A stretch of DNA of 64,000 nucleotides from JBAMOY01 sp037071015 (GCA_037071015.1 JBAMOY010000001.1:248001-312000), one strand, 5' to 3'; positions 31,133 to 40,391 are shown, counted from the stretch's first letter. Made by a program: numbers and translations. The notes: generated from the letters alone by a model not told the origin.

Positions 31133-34100
31133 TGGATGTTAATAATTTTGAAGGATTAAGAATTGCCATTGCTTCACCTGAAAAAATAAGAACTTGGTCT
31201 TATGGAGAAGTAAAAAAAGCTGAAACCATTAATTATCGTACTTTAAAACCAGAGCGCGATGGCCTTTTCTGTGAGAAGATCTTCGGACCTAATAAAGATT
31301 ATGAGTGTGCTTGTGGTAAATATAAACGCTTGCGCTATAAAAACATTGTATGTGACCGTTGTGGAGTTGAAGTAACTAGATCTAAAGTGCGCCGTGAACG
31401 TATGGGGCATATTGAATTAGCTACTCCTGTTTCACATATTTGGTTTTTCAAGGGCATTCCATCTCGTATGGGACTCGTTCTTGATATGTCACCTAGAGAT
31501 TTAGAGGAAGTATTATACTTTGTATCATATGTCGTTCTAGATCCTGGGGCAGCTCCTTTGGAGAAAAAACAAATTATAAGTGATAAAGAGTATCGTGCTT
31601 ATTATGAAAAATATGGAAATTCTTTCCGTGTTGGCATGGGTGCTGAAGCAATTAAAGAATTATTAGAACAAGTTGATATCGATAAAGAAGTAAAAGATAT
31701 TACTGCTGAGATAGATGAGATTAAAGATTCAACTAGTCAAAAACGTATTCGTTTAATTAAACGTTTAGACGTTCTAAGTGCTTTCCAAGAATCTGGAAAT
31801 CGTCCAGAATGGATGATTTTAACAGCTCTTCCTGTTATTCCACCAGAACTTCGTCCAATGATTCAATTAGATGGTGGAAGATTTGCCACTAGCGATTTAA
31901 ATGATTTATATCGTCGAGTTATTAATCGTAATAATCGTTTAAAGAAATTAATGGATTTAGGAGCTCCATCTATCATTATTCAAAATGAAAAACGAATGCT
32001 TCAAGAAGCTGTAGATGCTTTATTTGATAATGGTCGTCGCGGTCGTAATATTACGGGTGCCGGAAATCGTCCACTTAAATCTTTAAGTAGTATGCTTAAA
32101 GGTAAACAAGGTCGTTTCCGTCAAAACTTACTTGGTAAACGTGTTGACTACTCTGGTCGTTCCGTTATCGTTGTTGGACCTACTTTGAAAATGTATGAAT
32201 GTGGAATTCCAAAAGAAATGGCTTTAGAATTATTTAAACCACATGTTATTAATGGTCTAGTTACCAAAGAAATTGCTAGTAATATTAAAGCTGCTAAAAG
32301 AATGATTGAAAACCAAGATGAAAGAGTATGGGATATAGTTGAAGAAAAGATAAAAGAACATCCGGTTTTATTAAACCGTGCTCCAACTTTACATAGACTT
32401 GGTATTCAAGCATTTGAACCAAAATTAATTGGTGGTCGTGCTATTAGATTACATCCGCTTGTGTGTGCTGCGTTTAATGCTGACTTCGACGGAGACCAAA
32501 TGGCTGTTCACGTTCCTATTAGTGAAGAAGCTCAAGCTGAGGCTAGAATTCTTATGCTAGGAGCTAATAACATTTTGTCACCTAAGGATGGAAAACCAAT
32601 CGTTACTCCAGGACAAGATATGGTTTTAGGTAATTATTATATTACTATTGAAAGGGCTGGTCTTCCTGGTGAGGGTAGAGTATTTAAAAATGATAATGAA
32701 GCTTTAATGGCTTACGAGAGAAGAGAAATCACTCTTCATACTCGTATTGCTATTGCAGTTAACTCATTTAAACATAAAATATTCCCAGATGTTTACATGG
32801 ATAAATATTTAGTAACAACACCTGGTAAATTACTTTTCAATGAAATATTCCCAGATAGTTTTCAATATATTAATGATGGAACAGAAGAAAATATTGAACG
32901 AATAACGCCAAGTAAATATTTCATTAATCGTGGGGAAAATATTCCGGAAAAAATTAAAGAAATGCCTTTGGTTGAACCACTTAAAAAAGGACAATTTGGA
33001 AAATTAATTGCCCAAATTTATAAACGTTATCAAACAACTGAAACATCAGTTATGTTGGATAAAATGAAAGACCTTGGTTTTAAATATTCGACTTTATCTG
33101 GTATTTCTATATCTATTAGTGATATTCAAGAGTCAGTTAAGAAACCAGAAGTCTTAAAAGAGAGTCAAGAGTTAGTTGATAAAATTAATAAACAATTTAA
33201 ACGTGGTTTAATTACTGAAGCTGAACGTTATGAAAAAGTAATTAAAGTTTGGACCGATGCTAAAAAGAAAATATCTGACGAATTAGAAGAAATGATTAAA
33301 GAGAATAAAGAAAATTCTATTTCTATGATGATTGATTCTAAAGCTCGTGGAGATATTGGTTCATTAACCCAATTAGTTGGTATGCGTGGATTATTTAACA
33401 AACCAAACGGTATGCCTGAAGAAATTCCTGTTAAATCTTCATTTAGTGAAGGTGTAACGATTTCTGAATTCTTCTTAAGTACCCATGGGGCCCGTAAAGG
33501 AGCTGTTGATACAGCATTAAAAACTGCTGATGCGGGATATTTAACTAGACGTTTAGTTGATGTTGCACAAGATATTATTGTAAAAGAAGATGATTGTGGA
33601 ACCGAACAAGGTGTTATTGTCGAAGCTTTTGTCAACGAAAAAGATGGTACAGTTGTAGAACCATTGATCACACGTATTACTGGACGCTATACCAATAAAC
33701 GTATTCTTCATCCAGAAACTAAAGAAGTTATTGCGGAAAGAAATACTTACATCACTGAACAATTAGCTGAAAAGATAATTAAAGCTGGTATTACAAAAGT
33801 GCCAATTCGTACAGTATTGACTTGTAAAACTGAACATGGTGTTTGCCGTAAATGTTATGGACGCAATCTAGCAACAGGTCAAATCGTTGAAATTGGTGAA
33901 GCTGTAGGTATTATGGCTGCTCAATCAATTGGTGAGCCAGGTACTCAGCTTACTATGCGTACCTTCAATACAGGTGGTGTTGCTGGTGACGATATCACCC
34001 AAGGTTTACCTCGTGTTCAAGAATTGTTTGAAGCTAGAAATCCTAAAGGTAAAGCTACCATTTCTGAAATTACAGGTAAAGTTACAAAAATCGAAGAGGA

Positions 34101-34767
34101 AAATGGTAAATATATTATTACTGTTAAGAATGATGTTGAGAGTAAAAATCATACATCTAACTATGGCGCTAAATTAGCTGTCAATGAGAATGACGAAGTA
34201 GTTGCTGGTCAACGACTTACTCATGGTGCTATTAGTCCAAAAGAGTTATTAGTTGTTACTGATCCAATTACTGTTCAACAGTATATCTTATTAGAAATTC
34301 AAAAAGTATATGGATCACAAGGTGTTGACATTTCTGATAAACACGTTGAGATTATTGCTAAACGTATGATTTCTAAGATCAAAATTGTTAATAGTGGTGA
34401 TTCACTATTCTTACCAGGAACAATGGTTAATATTAATCATTTTACAGAGATTAATAAAGAACTTATTCTTCAAGGTAAGAGACCAGCTACTGGTCGTCCA
34501 GTATTGCTAGGTATTACAAAAGCATCACTAGAGACAGATTCATTCTTATCAGCTGCATCTTTCCAAGAGACAACACGTATTTTGACAGATGCTGCTATTC
34601 ATGGTCGTGTTGATCATTTGAATGGATTAAAAGAAAATGTTATTATTGGAAAATTAATTCCAGCTGGAACAGGAGCTAGAGAGTATAAGCGAAGCGAATA
34701 TACTCTGGAAAATAATTTATTTAATGAAGAACCATTGGAAGCTTTAGAACAGGAGCTAATGGATTAA
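31132..34767 (+). CDS. rpoC: RNA polymerase beta-prime subunit
   Basis: A 1211-residue subunit. The N-terminal zinc site is CACGKYKR ... CDRCGVEV, the active-site magnesium loop is NADFDGDQMAVHVP, and the trigger loop is GEPGTQLTMRTFNTGG. A second zinc site is CKTEHGVCRKCYGR. The full domain order is intact and no large lineage insert is seen. Translation begins on the A of the rpoB stop codon, so the two are coupled, and a strong terminator follows. Confidence 0.98.
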   Translation: MDVNNFEGLRIAIASPEKIRTWSYGEVKKAETINYRTLKPERDGLFCEKIFGPNKDYECACGKYKRLRYKNIVCDRCGVEVTRSKVRRERMGHIELATPVSHIWFFKGIPSRMGLVLDMSPRDLEEVLYFVSYVVLDPGAAPLEKKQIISDKEYRAYYEKYGNSFRVGMGAEAIKELLEQVDIDKEVKDITAEIDEIKDSTSQKRIRLIKRLDVLSAFQESGNRPEWMILTALPVIPPELRPMIQLDGGRFATSDLNDLYRRVINRNNRLKKLMDLGAPSIIIQNEKRMLQEAVDALFDNGRRGRNITGAGNRPLKSLSSMLKGKQGRFRQNLLGKRVDYSGRSVIVVGPTLKMYECGIPKEMALELFKPHVINGLVTKEIASNIKAAKRMIENQDERVWDIVEEKIKEHPVLLNRAPTLHRLGIQAFEPKLIGGRAIRLHPLVCAAFNADFDGDQMAVHVPISEEAQAEARILMLGANNILSPKDGKPIVTPGQDMVLGNYYITIERAGLPGEGRVFKNDNEALMAYERREITLHTRIAIAVNSFKHKIFPDVYMDKYLVTTPGKLLFNEIFPDSFQYINDGTEENIERITPSKYFINRGENIPEKIKEMPLVEPLKKGQFGKLIAQIYKRYQTTETSVMLDKMKDLGFKYSTLSGISISISDIQESVKKPEVLKESQELVDKINKQFKRGLITEAERYEKVIKVWTDAKKKISDELEEMIKENKENSISMMIDSKARGDIGSLTQLVGMRGLFNKPNGMPEEIPVKSSFSEGVTISEFFLSTHGARKGAVDTALKTADAGYLTRRLVDVAQDIIVKEDDCGTEQGVIVEAFVNEKDGTVVEPLITRITGRYTNKRILHPETKEVIAERNTYITEQLAEKIIKAGITKVPIRTVLTCKTEHGVCRKCYGRNLATGQIVEIGEAVGIMAAQSIGEPGTQLTMRTFNTGGVAGDDITQGLPRVQELFEARNPKGKATISEITGKVTKIEEENGKYIITVKNDVESKNHTSNYGAKLAVNENDEVVAGQRLTHGAISPKELLVVTDPITVQQYILLEIQKVYGSQGVDISDKHVEIIAKRMISKIKIVNSGDSLFLPGTMVNINHFTEINKELILQGKRPATGRPVLLGITKASLETDSFLSAASFQETTRILTDAAIHGRVDHLNGLKENVIIGKLIPAGTGAREYKRSEYTLENNLFNEEPLEALEQELMD

Positions 34768-34774
34768 ATTTAAT

Positions 34775-34813
34775 AAAAACCTAGTTGTGTTTGTATCATC
34801 AACTAGGTTTTTA
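34775..34813 (+). terminator. Intrinsic terminator of rpoBC
   Basis: A perfect 13-bp stem AAAAACCTAGTTG / CAACTAGGTTTTT with a 13-base loop ends in T residues. Confidence 0.85.
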
Positions 34814-34849
34814 TGTAATATAATTAACATGTAAGGTTAGGTGAAAATT

Positions 34850-36247
34850 ATGGATAAAAGAAAATGGGTGTACGCTATTATAGCGCTAATAATAATTATT
34901 ATTACTGGTTTATTATTATCTAGGACTGTTCCTAAGAATAAAAATAAGGATAAAGATCAAACTGTCGAAAACGATAATCAGAAATTAAGAGCTATGGTAC
35001 TAGCGAATAGCGATAATAAATTAACTGTTCAAGATAATAATAATATTATTTATACGTTTGATGAAGATATTAGTGATCTTGAAGTAGGAACAGATGTAAT
35101 CATAGAATATGAAGGCGTATTGAATAAAAGTACCGAAAAACAAAATGCTGAAATTATTAATTGGAAATCAGTAGCTAGTCAAGATGATAATGCGGGAGTG
35201 CCTATAAATTGGCAAGATAATGGTATATTTAAAGACTATTATAAATTAGCTAGTCAAAAATTAAAAACATTAACTTTGGATGAAAAAATCAGTCAACTTT
35301 TATTAGTCCGTTATCCTGATACAGGTGCTAAGAATATATTAAATAAATACCAATTTGGCGGTTATATCTTTTTTGCCAAAGATTTTAAAGATAAATCTGA
35401 ATCCGAGGTCAAAAAGATGATGAAAGAATTACAAGATGTTAGTAAAATACCTATTTTAACAGCTGTAGATGAAGAGGGTGGAAAAGTAGTCCGTGTCAGT
35501 AGTAATCCTAAGTTAGCCAAAGAACCATTTAAATCGTCGCAAGATTTATATAATTTAGGTGGATTTGAACGCATTAAGGATGATACAATTAGTAAAAGTA
35601 AAATTTTATATAATTTAGGGTTGAATTTAAATTTAGCTCCAGTTGTTGATGTATCAACTAATCCAGATGATTACATTTACGCTCGTAGTTTTGGACATAA
35701 TACTGAGTTAACTTCAACTTATGCTAAAACAGTTATTGATGCTAGCAAAAACACAGGGGTGTCATATACATTAAAGCACTTTCCAGGTTATGCTAGTAAT
35801 CTTGATACTCACAATACAAACTCTACTGATGATCGTAATTATGATGATATTGTTAAAAATGATTTACCACCATTTAAAGCTGGTATTGATGCTGGAGCTG
35901 AAGCAGTTCTAGTTAGTCACAATACTGTTACTAGTATTGATAGTAATAATCCGGCTTCGCTATCCCCAAGTGTTCATAATTTACTTAGAAATGATTTGGA
36001 TTTCACGGGTATTATTATAACTGATAGTTTAGATATGGCTGCTATAACTTCGATACCGGATAGTGTAGTAAAAGCCCTTTTAGCTGGTAATGATTTATTA
36101 ATTGTCACCGACTATGAAAATAGCTTCAACGCGATAAAAAAGGCTGTTAATGATAATGTCTTGAGTGAAAATTTTATTGATAAACAAGCATTTAGAATTT
36201 TAACTTGGAAATATTATAAAGGCATGATGATAGATAATCAAAAATAA
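34850..36247 (+). CDS. Membrane-anchored glycoside hydrolase family 3 (NagZ-like beta-N-acetylhexosaminidase)
   Basis: A 465-residue extracytoplasmic hydrolase. An N-terminal membrane segment (about 6-24) is followed by a short beta domain and a TIM barrel of the NagZ type. The barrel shows AVDEEGGKVVRVS, LNLNLAPVVDV, TLKHFPGYASNLDTHN (catalytic His/Asp loop) and the nucleophile in ITDSLDMAAI. It probably removes N-acetylglucosamine from peptidoglycan or glycans outside the cell. AGGTGA supports ATG 34850 over GTG 34841. It is monocistronic, lying between two terminators. Confidence 0.85.
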   Translation: MDKRKWVYAIIALIIIIITGLLLSRTVPKNKNKDKDQTVENDNQKLRAMVLANSDNKLTVQDNNNIIYTFDEDISDLEVGTDVIIEYEGVLNKSTEKQNAEIINWKSVASQDDNAGVPINWQDNGIFKDYYKLASQKLKTLTLDEKISQLLLVRYPDTGAKNILNKYQFGGYIFFAKDFKDKSESEVKKMMKELQDVSKIPILTAVDEEGGKVVRVSSNPKLAKEPFKSSQDLYNLGGFERIKDDTISKSKILYNLGLNLNLAPVVDVSTNPDDYIYARSFGHNTELTSTYAKTVIDASKNTGVSYTLKHFPGYASNLDTHNTNSTDDRNYDDIVKNDLPPFKAGIDAGAEAVLVSHNTVTSIDSNNPASLSPSVHNLLRNDLDFTGIIITDSLDMAAITSIPDSVVKALLAGNDLLIVTDYENSFNAIKKAVNDNVLSENFIDKQAFRILTWKYYKGMMIDNQK

Positions 36248-36251
36248 GGAA

Positions 36252-36290
36252 AAACATAAGGAAAGATAAATTTCTCCTTATGTTTTTTTA
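36252..36290 (+). terminator. Intrinsic terminator after the GH3 gene
   Basis: AACATAAGGA and TCCTTATGTT form a perfect 10-bp stem followed by seven T residues. Confidence 0.8.
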
Positions 36291-36304
36291 TGGAATATTA
36301 TTAT

Positions 36305-36333
36305 TTGACTTTTACTATTATTTTGCTTATAAT
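36305..36333 (+). promoter_or_regulatory. Sigma-A promoter of the NrtR-like regulator
   Basis: TTGACT (36305-36310) and a perfect TATAAT (36328-36333) are spaced 17 bases apart. Confidence 0.75.
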
Positions 36334-36366
36334 AGTGTGTATAAAGAACACAAAAGGGGTGTAAAA

Positions 36367-37032
36367 ATGACGGGGACAATTAACGATTATAAAAATATAA
36401 TTGAATCATTAGTTAGTATTTTTACTATTGAAAATGGTGAGGTAAAAATATTTTTACTACGAAAACAAGCCGAACCTTATAAAGGTTATTGGATATTACC
36501 AAGTGATATCATCACCGTTAGAGAGACCTTAGAAGATAATGTTAATAAATTGATATATGATAAATTAGGTATTAAAGATTTATATATTGAACAGTGTCAT
36601 GTTTTTAGCAATCCTAATCGTGATAATGATGAACGTATTGTTGGTTGTTCTTTTATTGGATTAATTGATAATATAAGCGTTCAACTACATAAAAAAGAGG
36701 GATTTATAGCGGAGTGGTTTCCGATTAATAGTATACCAAAATTAGGTTATGATCATAGCTTAATAGCAGAAGAAAGTGTTAAATATTTAAGAAAAAGAAT
36801 TGTTAATAGTAATTTGTTAAAAATTCTTTTACCGAGTGATTTTACATTGCCTGAATTGCAAAAAGTATATGAACAAATTCTAAATAAGCCTTTAGATCGT
36901 CGTAATTTTAGAAAAAAGTTTGTTAATTTAGGATTAATTGAAGATACCAATCAAAAAACTGATAGCCACAATGGCCGTCCGGCTAAATTATATCGTTTTA
37001 AGGATAATCTTAGAGAAATTAATTTATATTGA
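36367..37032 (+). CDS. NrtR-like regulator: degenerate Nudix domain plus winged helix
   Basis: A 221-residue protein. Residues 1-140 form a Nudix-type fold (FLLRKQAEPYKGYWILPSD). However, the catalytic Nudix box is lost: where GxxxxxExxxxxxxREUxEE should be, the sequence reads TLEDNVNKLIYDKLGI. Residues 145-221 form a winged helix (FTLPELQKVYEQILNK, LDRRNFRKKFVNLGL, NGRPAKLYRF) as in NrtR transcription factors, which sense ADP-ribose or related nucleotides. GGGGTG supports ATG 36367. It is nine bases upstream of the pilin-like gene and probably co-transcribed with it; the target genes are unknown. Confidence 0.75.
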   Translation: MTGTINDYKNIIESLVSIFTIENGEVKIFLLRKQAEPYKGYWILPSDIITVRETLEDNVNKLIYDKLGIKDLYIEQCHVFSNPNRDNDERIVGCSFIGLIDNISVQLHKKEGFIAEWFPINSIPKLGYDHSLIAEESVKYLRKRIVNSNLLKILLPSDFTLPELQKVYEQILNKPLDRRNFRKKFVNLGLIEDTNQKTDSHNGRPAKLYRFKDNLREINLY

Positions 37033-37041
37033 GGTGATAAA

Positions 37042-37515
37042 ATGCTAAAATTAAATAATCGAGGATGGGGGCTCGGTTCTATTATTGCCGGTATTGGTGT
37101 ATTTGCTCTCGCTTTGTTAATTGTTGTTATTTTGGTCCATAATAGTGTTCAAGAATTAGAACCTGGTTATGATCGAAATAGTGATTTAGATAGTGAATAC
37201 AATGAAAGCAGTAAAGAACAACAAGACTACGACTATAGTGTTTTAGAAAATAAGATTGTCAATGCAGCTAGAGAATATGCTAATCAAAAATATAATGATA
37301 ATTTTGATGAAGATACACTTGTAACGGTGACTCTTAAAAAATTAGAAAAAGAAAATTTATTGGATGCAATATATGACTTAAAAGATAATCGAAAAAAATG
37401 TTCAGGTTATATTAGTTTTTCTAAAAAAAACAATAAATTTGATTTTCAACCTTTTTTAAAGTGTGGTAAAAATTACGAAACAGAAGGTTACGAAGAACGA
37501 TTTGATGATAAATAA
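37042..37515 (+). CDS. Pilin-like small exported protein
   Basis: A 157-residue protein with the N-terminus MLKLNNRGWGLGSIIAG followed by a 20-residue hydrophobic helix. This resembles a prepilin leader with cleavage before Trp, without the usual Glu at +5. After an acidic low-complexity linker (about 45-70), the ectodomain has two Cys (CSGYISFSKKNN and FLKCGKNYETEGYE). That pattern is recurrent in small pseudopilin-like proteins of gut Bacillota. GAGGTGAT precedes the ATG. It is in an apparent operon with the NrtR-like regulator. Confidence 0.6.
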   Translation: MLKLNNRGWGLGSIIAGIGVFALALLIVVILVHNSVQELEPGYDRNSDLDSEYNESSKEQQDYDYSVLENKIVNAAREYANQKYNDNFDEDTLVTVTLKKLEKENLLDAIYDLKDNRKKCSGYISFSKKNNKFDFQPFLKCGKNYETEGYEERFDDK

Positions 37516-37582
37516 AATTATTTATTTATATATTAGAAATTTATTATAATGTGGTATTAACTCTTATATGATAAAGTAAACC

Positions 37583-37609
37583 AAAGGAAAGCATAAAGCT
37601 TTCTTTTTT
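37583..37609 (+). terminator. Intrinsic terminator after the pilin-like gene
   Basis: GAAAGC / GCTTTC with an ATAAA loop, extended by A/T pairs, is followed by TTTTTT. It lies 70 bases beyond the stop codon. Confidence 0.7.
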
Positions 37610-37666
37610 CGTAAATAATAAAGATAATAGATAACAAAAGTTAATATTAAGAGTAGATTGTTAATA

Positions 37667-37695
37667 TTGACATTTCTCGACATAATATATAAAAT
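37667..37695 (+). promoter_or_regulatory. Sigma-A promoter of the prepilin-LRR gene
   Basis: TTGACA (37667-37672) and TAAAAT (37690-37695) are 17 bases apart, 27 bases before the start codon. Confidence 0.75.
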
Positions 37696-37721
37696 TAGTA
37701 TAGTAAGAAAGTAGGGAAAGA

Positions 37722-39284
37722 ATGAAAAAGAAAAGTGGATTTACCTTGATAGAACTATTAGCAGTAATCGTAATACTGGCTATAATCGCCTTAATAGCGA
37801 CCCCAATGGTCTTAAAGTATATTAAGACATCTAAGGAGGGATCATACGATAATAGTATAGATAATATTTTAAGAGCAGCTGATAATTATTATGCTGGATC
37901 ATTGTTAAATACCAAAACAACCTATCCATTAACCTTTGCGTTTCCAAATAACAAAGAGTTAGGAGTAAAAGGTAAACAACCAGATTCAGGGTCTTTAACC
38001 ATATATGAAGATGGAAGTACATATTTATATGCGGTATATGATGAAATAATATATACCAAGTTACCAAATGAGCAAAGAGCGAGAAGATATAATATGGTAG
38101 TTGGTGATGATATTACATGGACAACTGATGGTAAGGGAAAGATAACAAAATATAATATGGGAAGTGCTAGTCAAAAGATCGAATATCAATTAGAGATATG
38201 GCTAGGATATTTAAATTTAGGATATGTATATGCGTTACGTGATGCTGATGCAGGAGAAGACTTTGATTATAACCTTAGCTTAAAAGAAAATATTGAAAAA
38301 ATGGAACAGGAAATGGACATTGACCGTGGAATGTTACCGCTAGAGTTAAATAAGGAAATAGATGAAGCCTTAGAGATATTTAATACAAAGAGTGCGATAA
38401 CAGAAGAAGAATTTTGGAAAATGGTAGAAGATAATCGAGAAAAATTACCATATTTTTCAGATTACTATGATTTAGAAAATAGTGGAAGTGGAACTCTATC
38501 AGATTTAAAAGCATACCAGTTAATAAGAGATAATATAGAAGCAACTAATATTTTAGTTATACCAAATTATGTTAAACATAGTGATGGAACAAAAGAGAAG
38601 ATTACTAGTATCGATTCATTTGCTTTTAGAGATAAAAGTATATCTGGTGCCTATGAATGTTATATAGCACCACCATATAGCGATGATGATAGCAATCTTA
38701 AAGGTATGAATTTAATTATACCAGAAGGAATTGAAGAAATTAATGATGGTGTGTTTCAAGCGTGTATATTAAATAGTGTAAATATTGGTAATACAGTTAA
38801 AACAATTGGTGAGAGTAGCTTTTATACGAATTTGCTAGAAACCATTATTTTACCAAGTTCATTAGAAGTTATAGGAGCCAATTCCTTTATGGGAAATAAC
38901 ATTCGTGGTAATATTATAATACCTAAAGGAGTAACTATAATTGAGCACAGTGCCTTTGAGAAAGAAGCAGGTACCTGTACAGAGGATCAGCTTAACGGAA
39001 CATATGGGGATGCTATAGCTAGATTGTGTAGATTATTGACCACCAACCGAAATGAAATTAATAGTGTCACCTTTGAAAAGGGAAGTAAAATAGAAACTAT
39101 TGAGTATAGTGCTTTTGCAGGTAATAAGATAGAAAATATTACGATACCAGGTAGTATTAAGACGATTGGTAGTAACGCTTTTAATTGTGAGACGTTAAAA
39201 AGTGCAACTATTGAAAGAGCTAAAGGCAGTGATTTAAGAGTTGATGCGACAGCCTTTGGTAATGTTACACCGGTTTATAAATAA
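37722..39284 (+). CDS. Prepilin-like protein fused to BspA-type leucine-rich repeats
   Basis: A 520-residue surface protein. The N-terminus is a perfect type IV prepilin signal (MKKKSGFTLIELLAVIVILA), with cleavage after Gly and Glu at +5. A pilin-like stalk follows to about 280. The C-terminal 240 residues are LRR_5/BspA-type repeats: NLIIPEGIEEINDGVFQ, NIGNTVKTIGESSFY, IILPSSLEVIGANSFMGN, ITIPGSIKTIGSNAF. BspA repeats mediate binding to host or bacterial surfaces in other proteins. AGGGAAAG precedes the ATG. It uses more ATA and AGA codons than the neighbouring ribosomal genes, which may reflect low expression or transfer. It is monocistronic. Confidence 0.85.
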   Translation: MKKKSGFTLIELLAVIVILAIIALIATPMVLKYIKTSKEGSYDNSIDNILRAADNYYAGSLLNTKTTYPLTFAFPNNKELGVKGKQPDSGSLTIYEDGSTYLYAVYDEIIYTKLPNEQRARRYNMVVGDDITWTTDGKGKITKYNMGSASQKIEYQLEIWLGYLNLGYVYALRDADAGEDFDYNLSLKENIEKMEQEMDIDRGMLPLELNKEIDEALEIFNTKSAITEEEFWKMVEDNREKLPYFSDYYDLENSGSGTLSDLKAYQLIRDNIEATNILVIPNYVKHSDGTKEKITSIDSFAFRDKSISGAYECYIAPPYSDDDSNLKGMNLIIPEGIEEINDGVFQACILNSVNIGNTVKTIGESSFYTNLLETIILPSSLEVIGANSFMGNNIRGNIIIPKGVTIIEHSAFEKEAGTCTEDQLNGTYGDAIARLCRLLTTNRNEINSVTFEKGSKIETIEYSAFAGNKIENITIPGSIKTIGSNAFNCETLKSATIERAKGSDLRVDATAFGNVTPVYK

Positions 39285-39313
39285 TAATATGTTGAAAACT
39301 GTTATTAAAAAGA

Positions 39314-39343
39314 TTGACAAACATATAATAAAAGTGGTATATT
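39314..39343 (+). promoter_or_regulatory. Sigma-A promoter of the str operon
   Basis: TTGACA (39314-39319) and TATATT (39338-39343) are separated by 18 bases, with a TGG extended -10 element. Confidence 0.75.
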
Positions 39344-39351
39344 AATATCGC

Positions 39352-39420
39352 GTTTAATTAAGATTTACTTAGGTAAATCTTTAATTAAGGACAAATTTGA
39401 TACACCTGGGTATGTGTAAA
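39352..39420 (+). promoter_or_regulatory. Structured leader of rpsL
   Basis: A long hairpin at 39353-39388 (TTAATTAAGATTTAC / GTAAATCTTTAATTAA, one bulged T, TTAG loop) and a small TACAC/GTGTA hairpin at 39401-39418 precede the rpsL Shine-Dalgarno. There is no T-run, so control of translation or RNA stability is more likely than termination. Confidence 0.5.
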
Positions 39421-39436
39421 GGAAGGGAGGACTAAT

Positions 39437-39856
39437 ATGCCAACTATAAATCAATTAGTTAGAAAACGTAGAACTGATAAAACAAGAAAGAGTAAATCAC
39501 CAGTATTAAATATTGGTTATAACAGCAAAGAAAAGAAACAAACTAAGTTAAATGCTCCACAAAAAAGAGGCGTTTGTACTCGTGTTGGAACAATGACACC
39601 AAAGAAACCGAACTCTGCTCTTCGTAAATATGCTCGTGTTAGACTTTCTAACGGAATGGAAGTTACTGCTTACATTCAAGGAGAAGGTCATAATCTACAA
39701 GAGCATAGTGTAGTTTTAATCCGTGGTGGACGTGTTAAAGACTTAATCGGTGTTCGTTATCACATTGTTCGTGGTACCTTGGACACAGCTGGAGTTGACA
39801 AACGTCGTCAAGGTCGTTCTAAATATGGAACTAAAAAACCAAAAGATAATAAATAA
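39437..39856 (+). CDS. rpsL: 30S ribosomal protein S12
   Basis: A 139-residue decoding-centre protein. PTINQLVRKRR starts the protein and TPKKPNSALRKYARVRL holds the usual Lys (K43 equivalent). RGGRVKDLIGVRYHIVRG has Ile (codon 39746-39748) where nearly all bacteria have Pro in LPGVRYH. GGGAGG precedes the ATG. It is first in rpsL-rpsG-fusA(-tuf). Confidence 0.97.
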   Translation: MPTINQLVRKRRTDKTRKSKSPVLNIGYNSKEKKQTKLNAPQKRGVCTRVGTMTPKKPNSALRKYARVRLSNGMEVTAYIQGEGHNLQEHSVVLIRGGRVKDLIGVRYHIVRGTLDTAGVDKRRQGRSKYGTKKPKDNK

Positions 39857-39897
39857 GATAGTTAAAATAAATATATATATTTGAAAGGAGGATTATT

Positions 39898-40365
39898 ATG
39901 CGTAAAAGACGTGCTGTTAAAAGAGACGTATTAGCTGATCCTATATATAATTCAAAATTAGTTACAAAATTAATTAATACAATTATGATAGATGGAAAAA
40001 AGGGTGTAGCTCAGACAATTCTTTATGATGCATTTGACATTATTAAAGAGAAAACTGGTAAGGACCCAATGGAAGTTTTCGAAAAAGCTATGGAAAACAT
40101 TAAACCAGCATTAGAGGTTAAATCTCGTCGTGTTGGTGGTGCTAACTATCAAGTTCCAATTGAAGTAAGACCTGATCGTGCTCAAGCTTTGGGACTTCGT
40201 TGGTTAGTTCAATATGCTCGCCTTAGAGGTGGACATTCAATGGCTGAAAACTTAGCTAATGAAATTATCGATGCATCAGAAGGAACTGGTGCAGCAGTTA
40301 AAAAACGTGAAGATACACATCGTATGGCAGAAGCTAATAAAGCATTTGCTCATTATCGTTGGTAA
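39898..40365 (+). CDS. rpsG: 30S ribosomal protein S7
   Basis: A 155-residue protein that nucleates the 30S head and contacts the E site. It begins MRKRRAVKRDVLADPIYNSK and contains GGANYQVPIEVRPDR and the C-terminal KREDTHRMAEANKAFAHYRW. Length is standard. AAAGGAGG precedes the ATG. It lies 41 bases after rpsL and 26 before fusA. S7 is the translational repressor of the operon in some bacteria. Confidence 0.97.
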   Translation: MRKRRAVKRDVLADPIYNSKLVTKLINTIMIDGKKGVAQTILYDAFDIIKEKTGKDPMEVFEKAMENIKPALEVKSRRVGGANYQVPIEVRPDRAQALGLRWLVQYARLRGGHSMAENLANEIIDASEGTGAAVKKREDTHRMAEANKAFAHYRW

Positions 40366-40391
40366 TATAGATTTAAGAAAGGAAATAAAGT

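Noticed and set aside
33228..33671. 147-codon minus-strand frame inside rpoC
   Set aside because: It is a shadow of the highly conserved rpoC coding frame, with no RBS.
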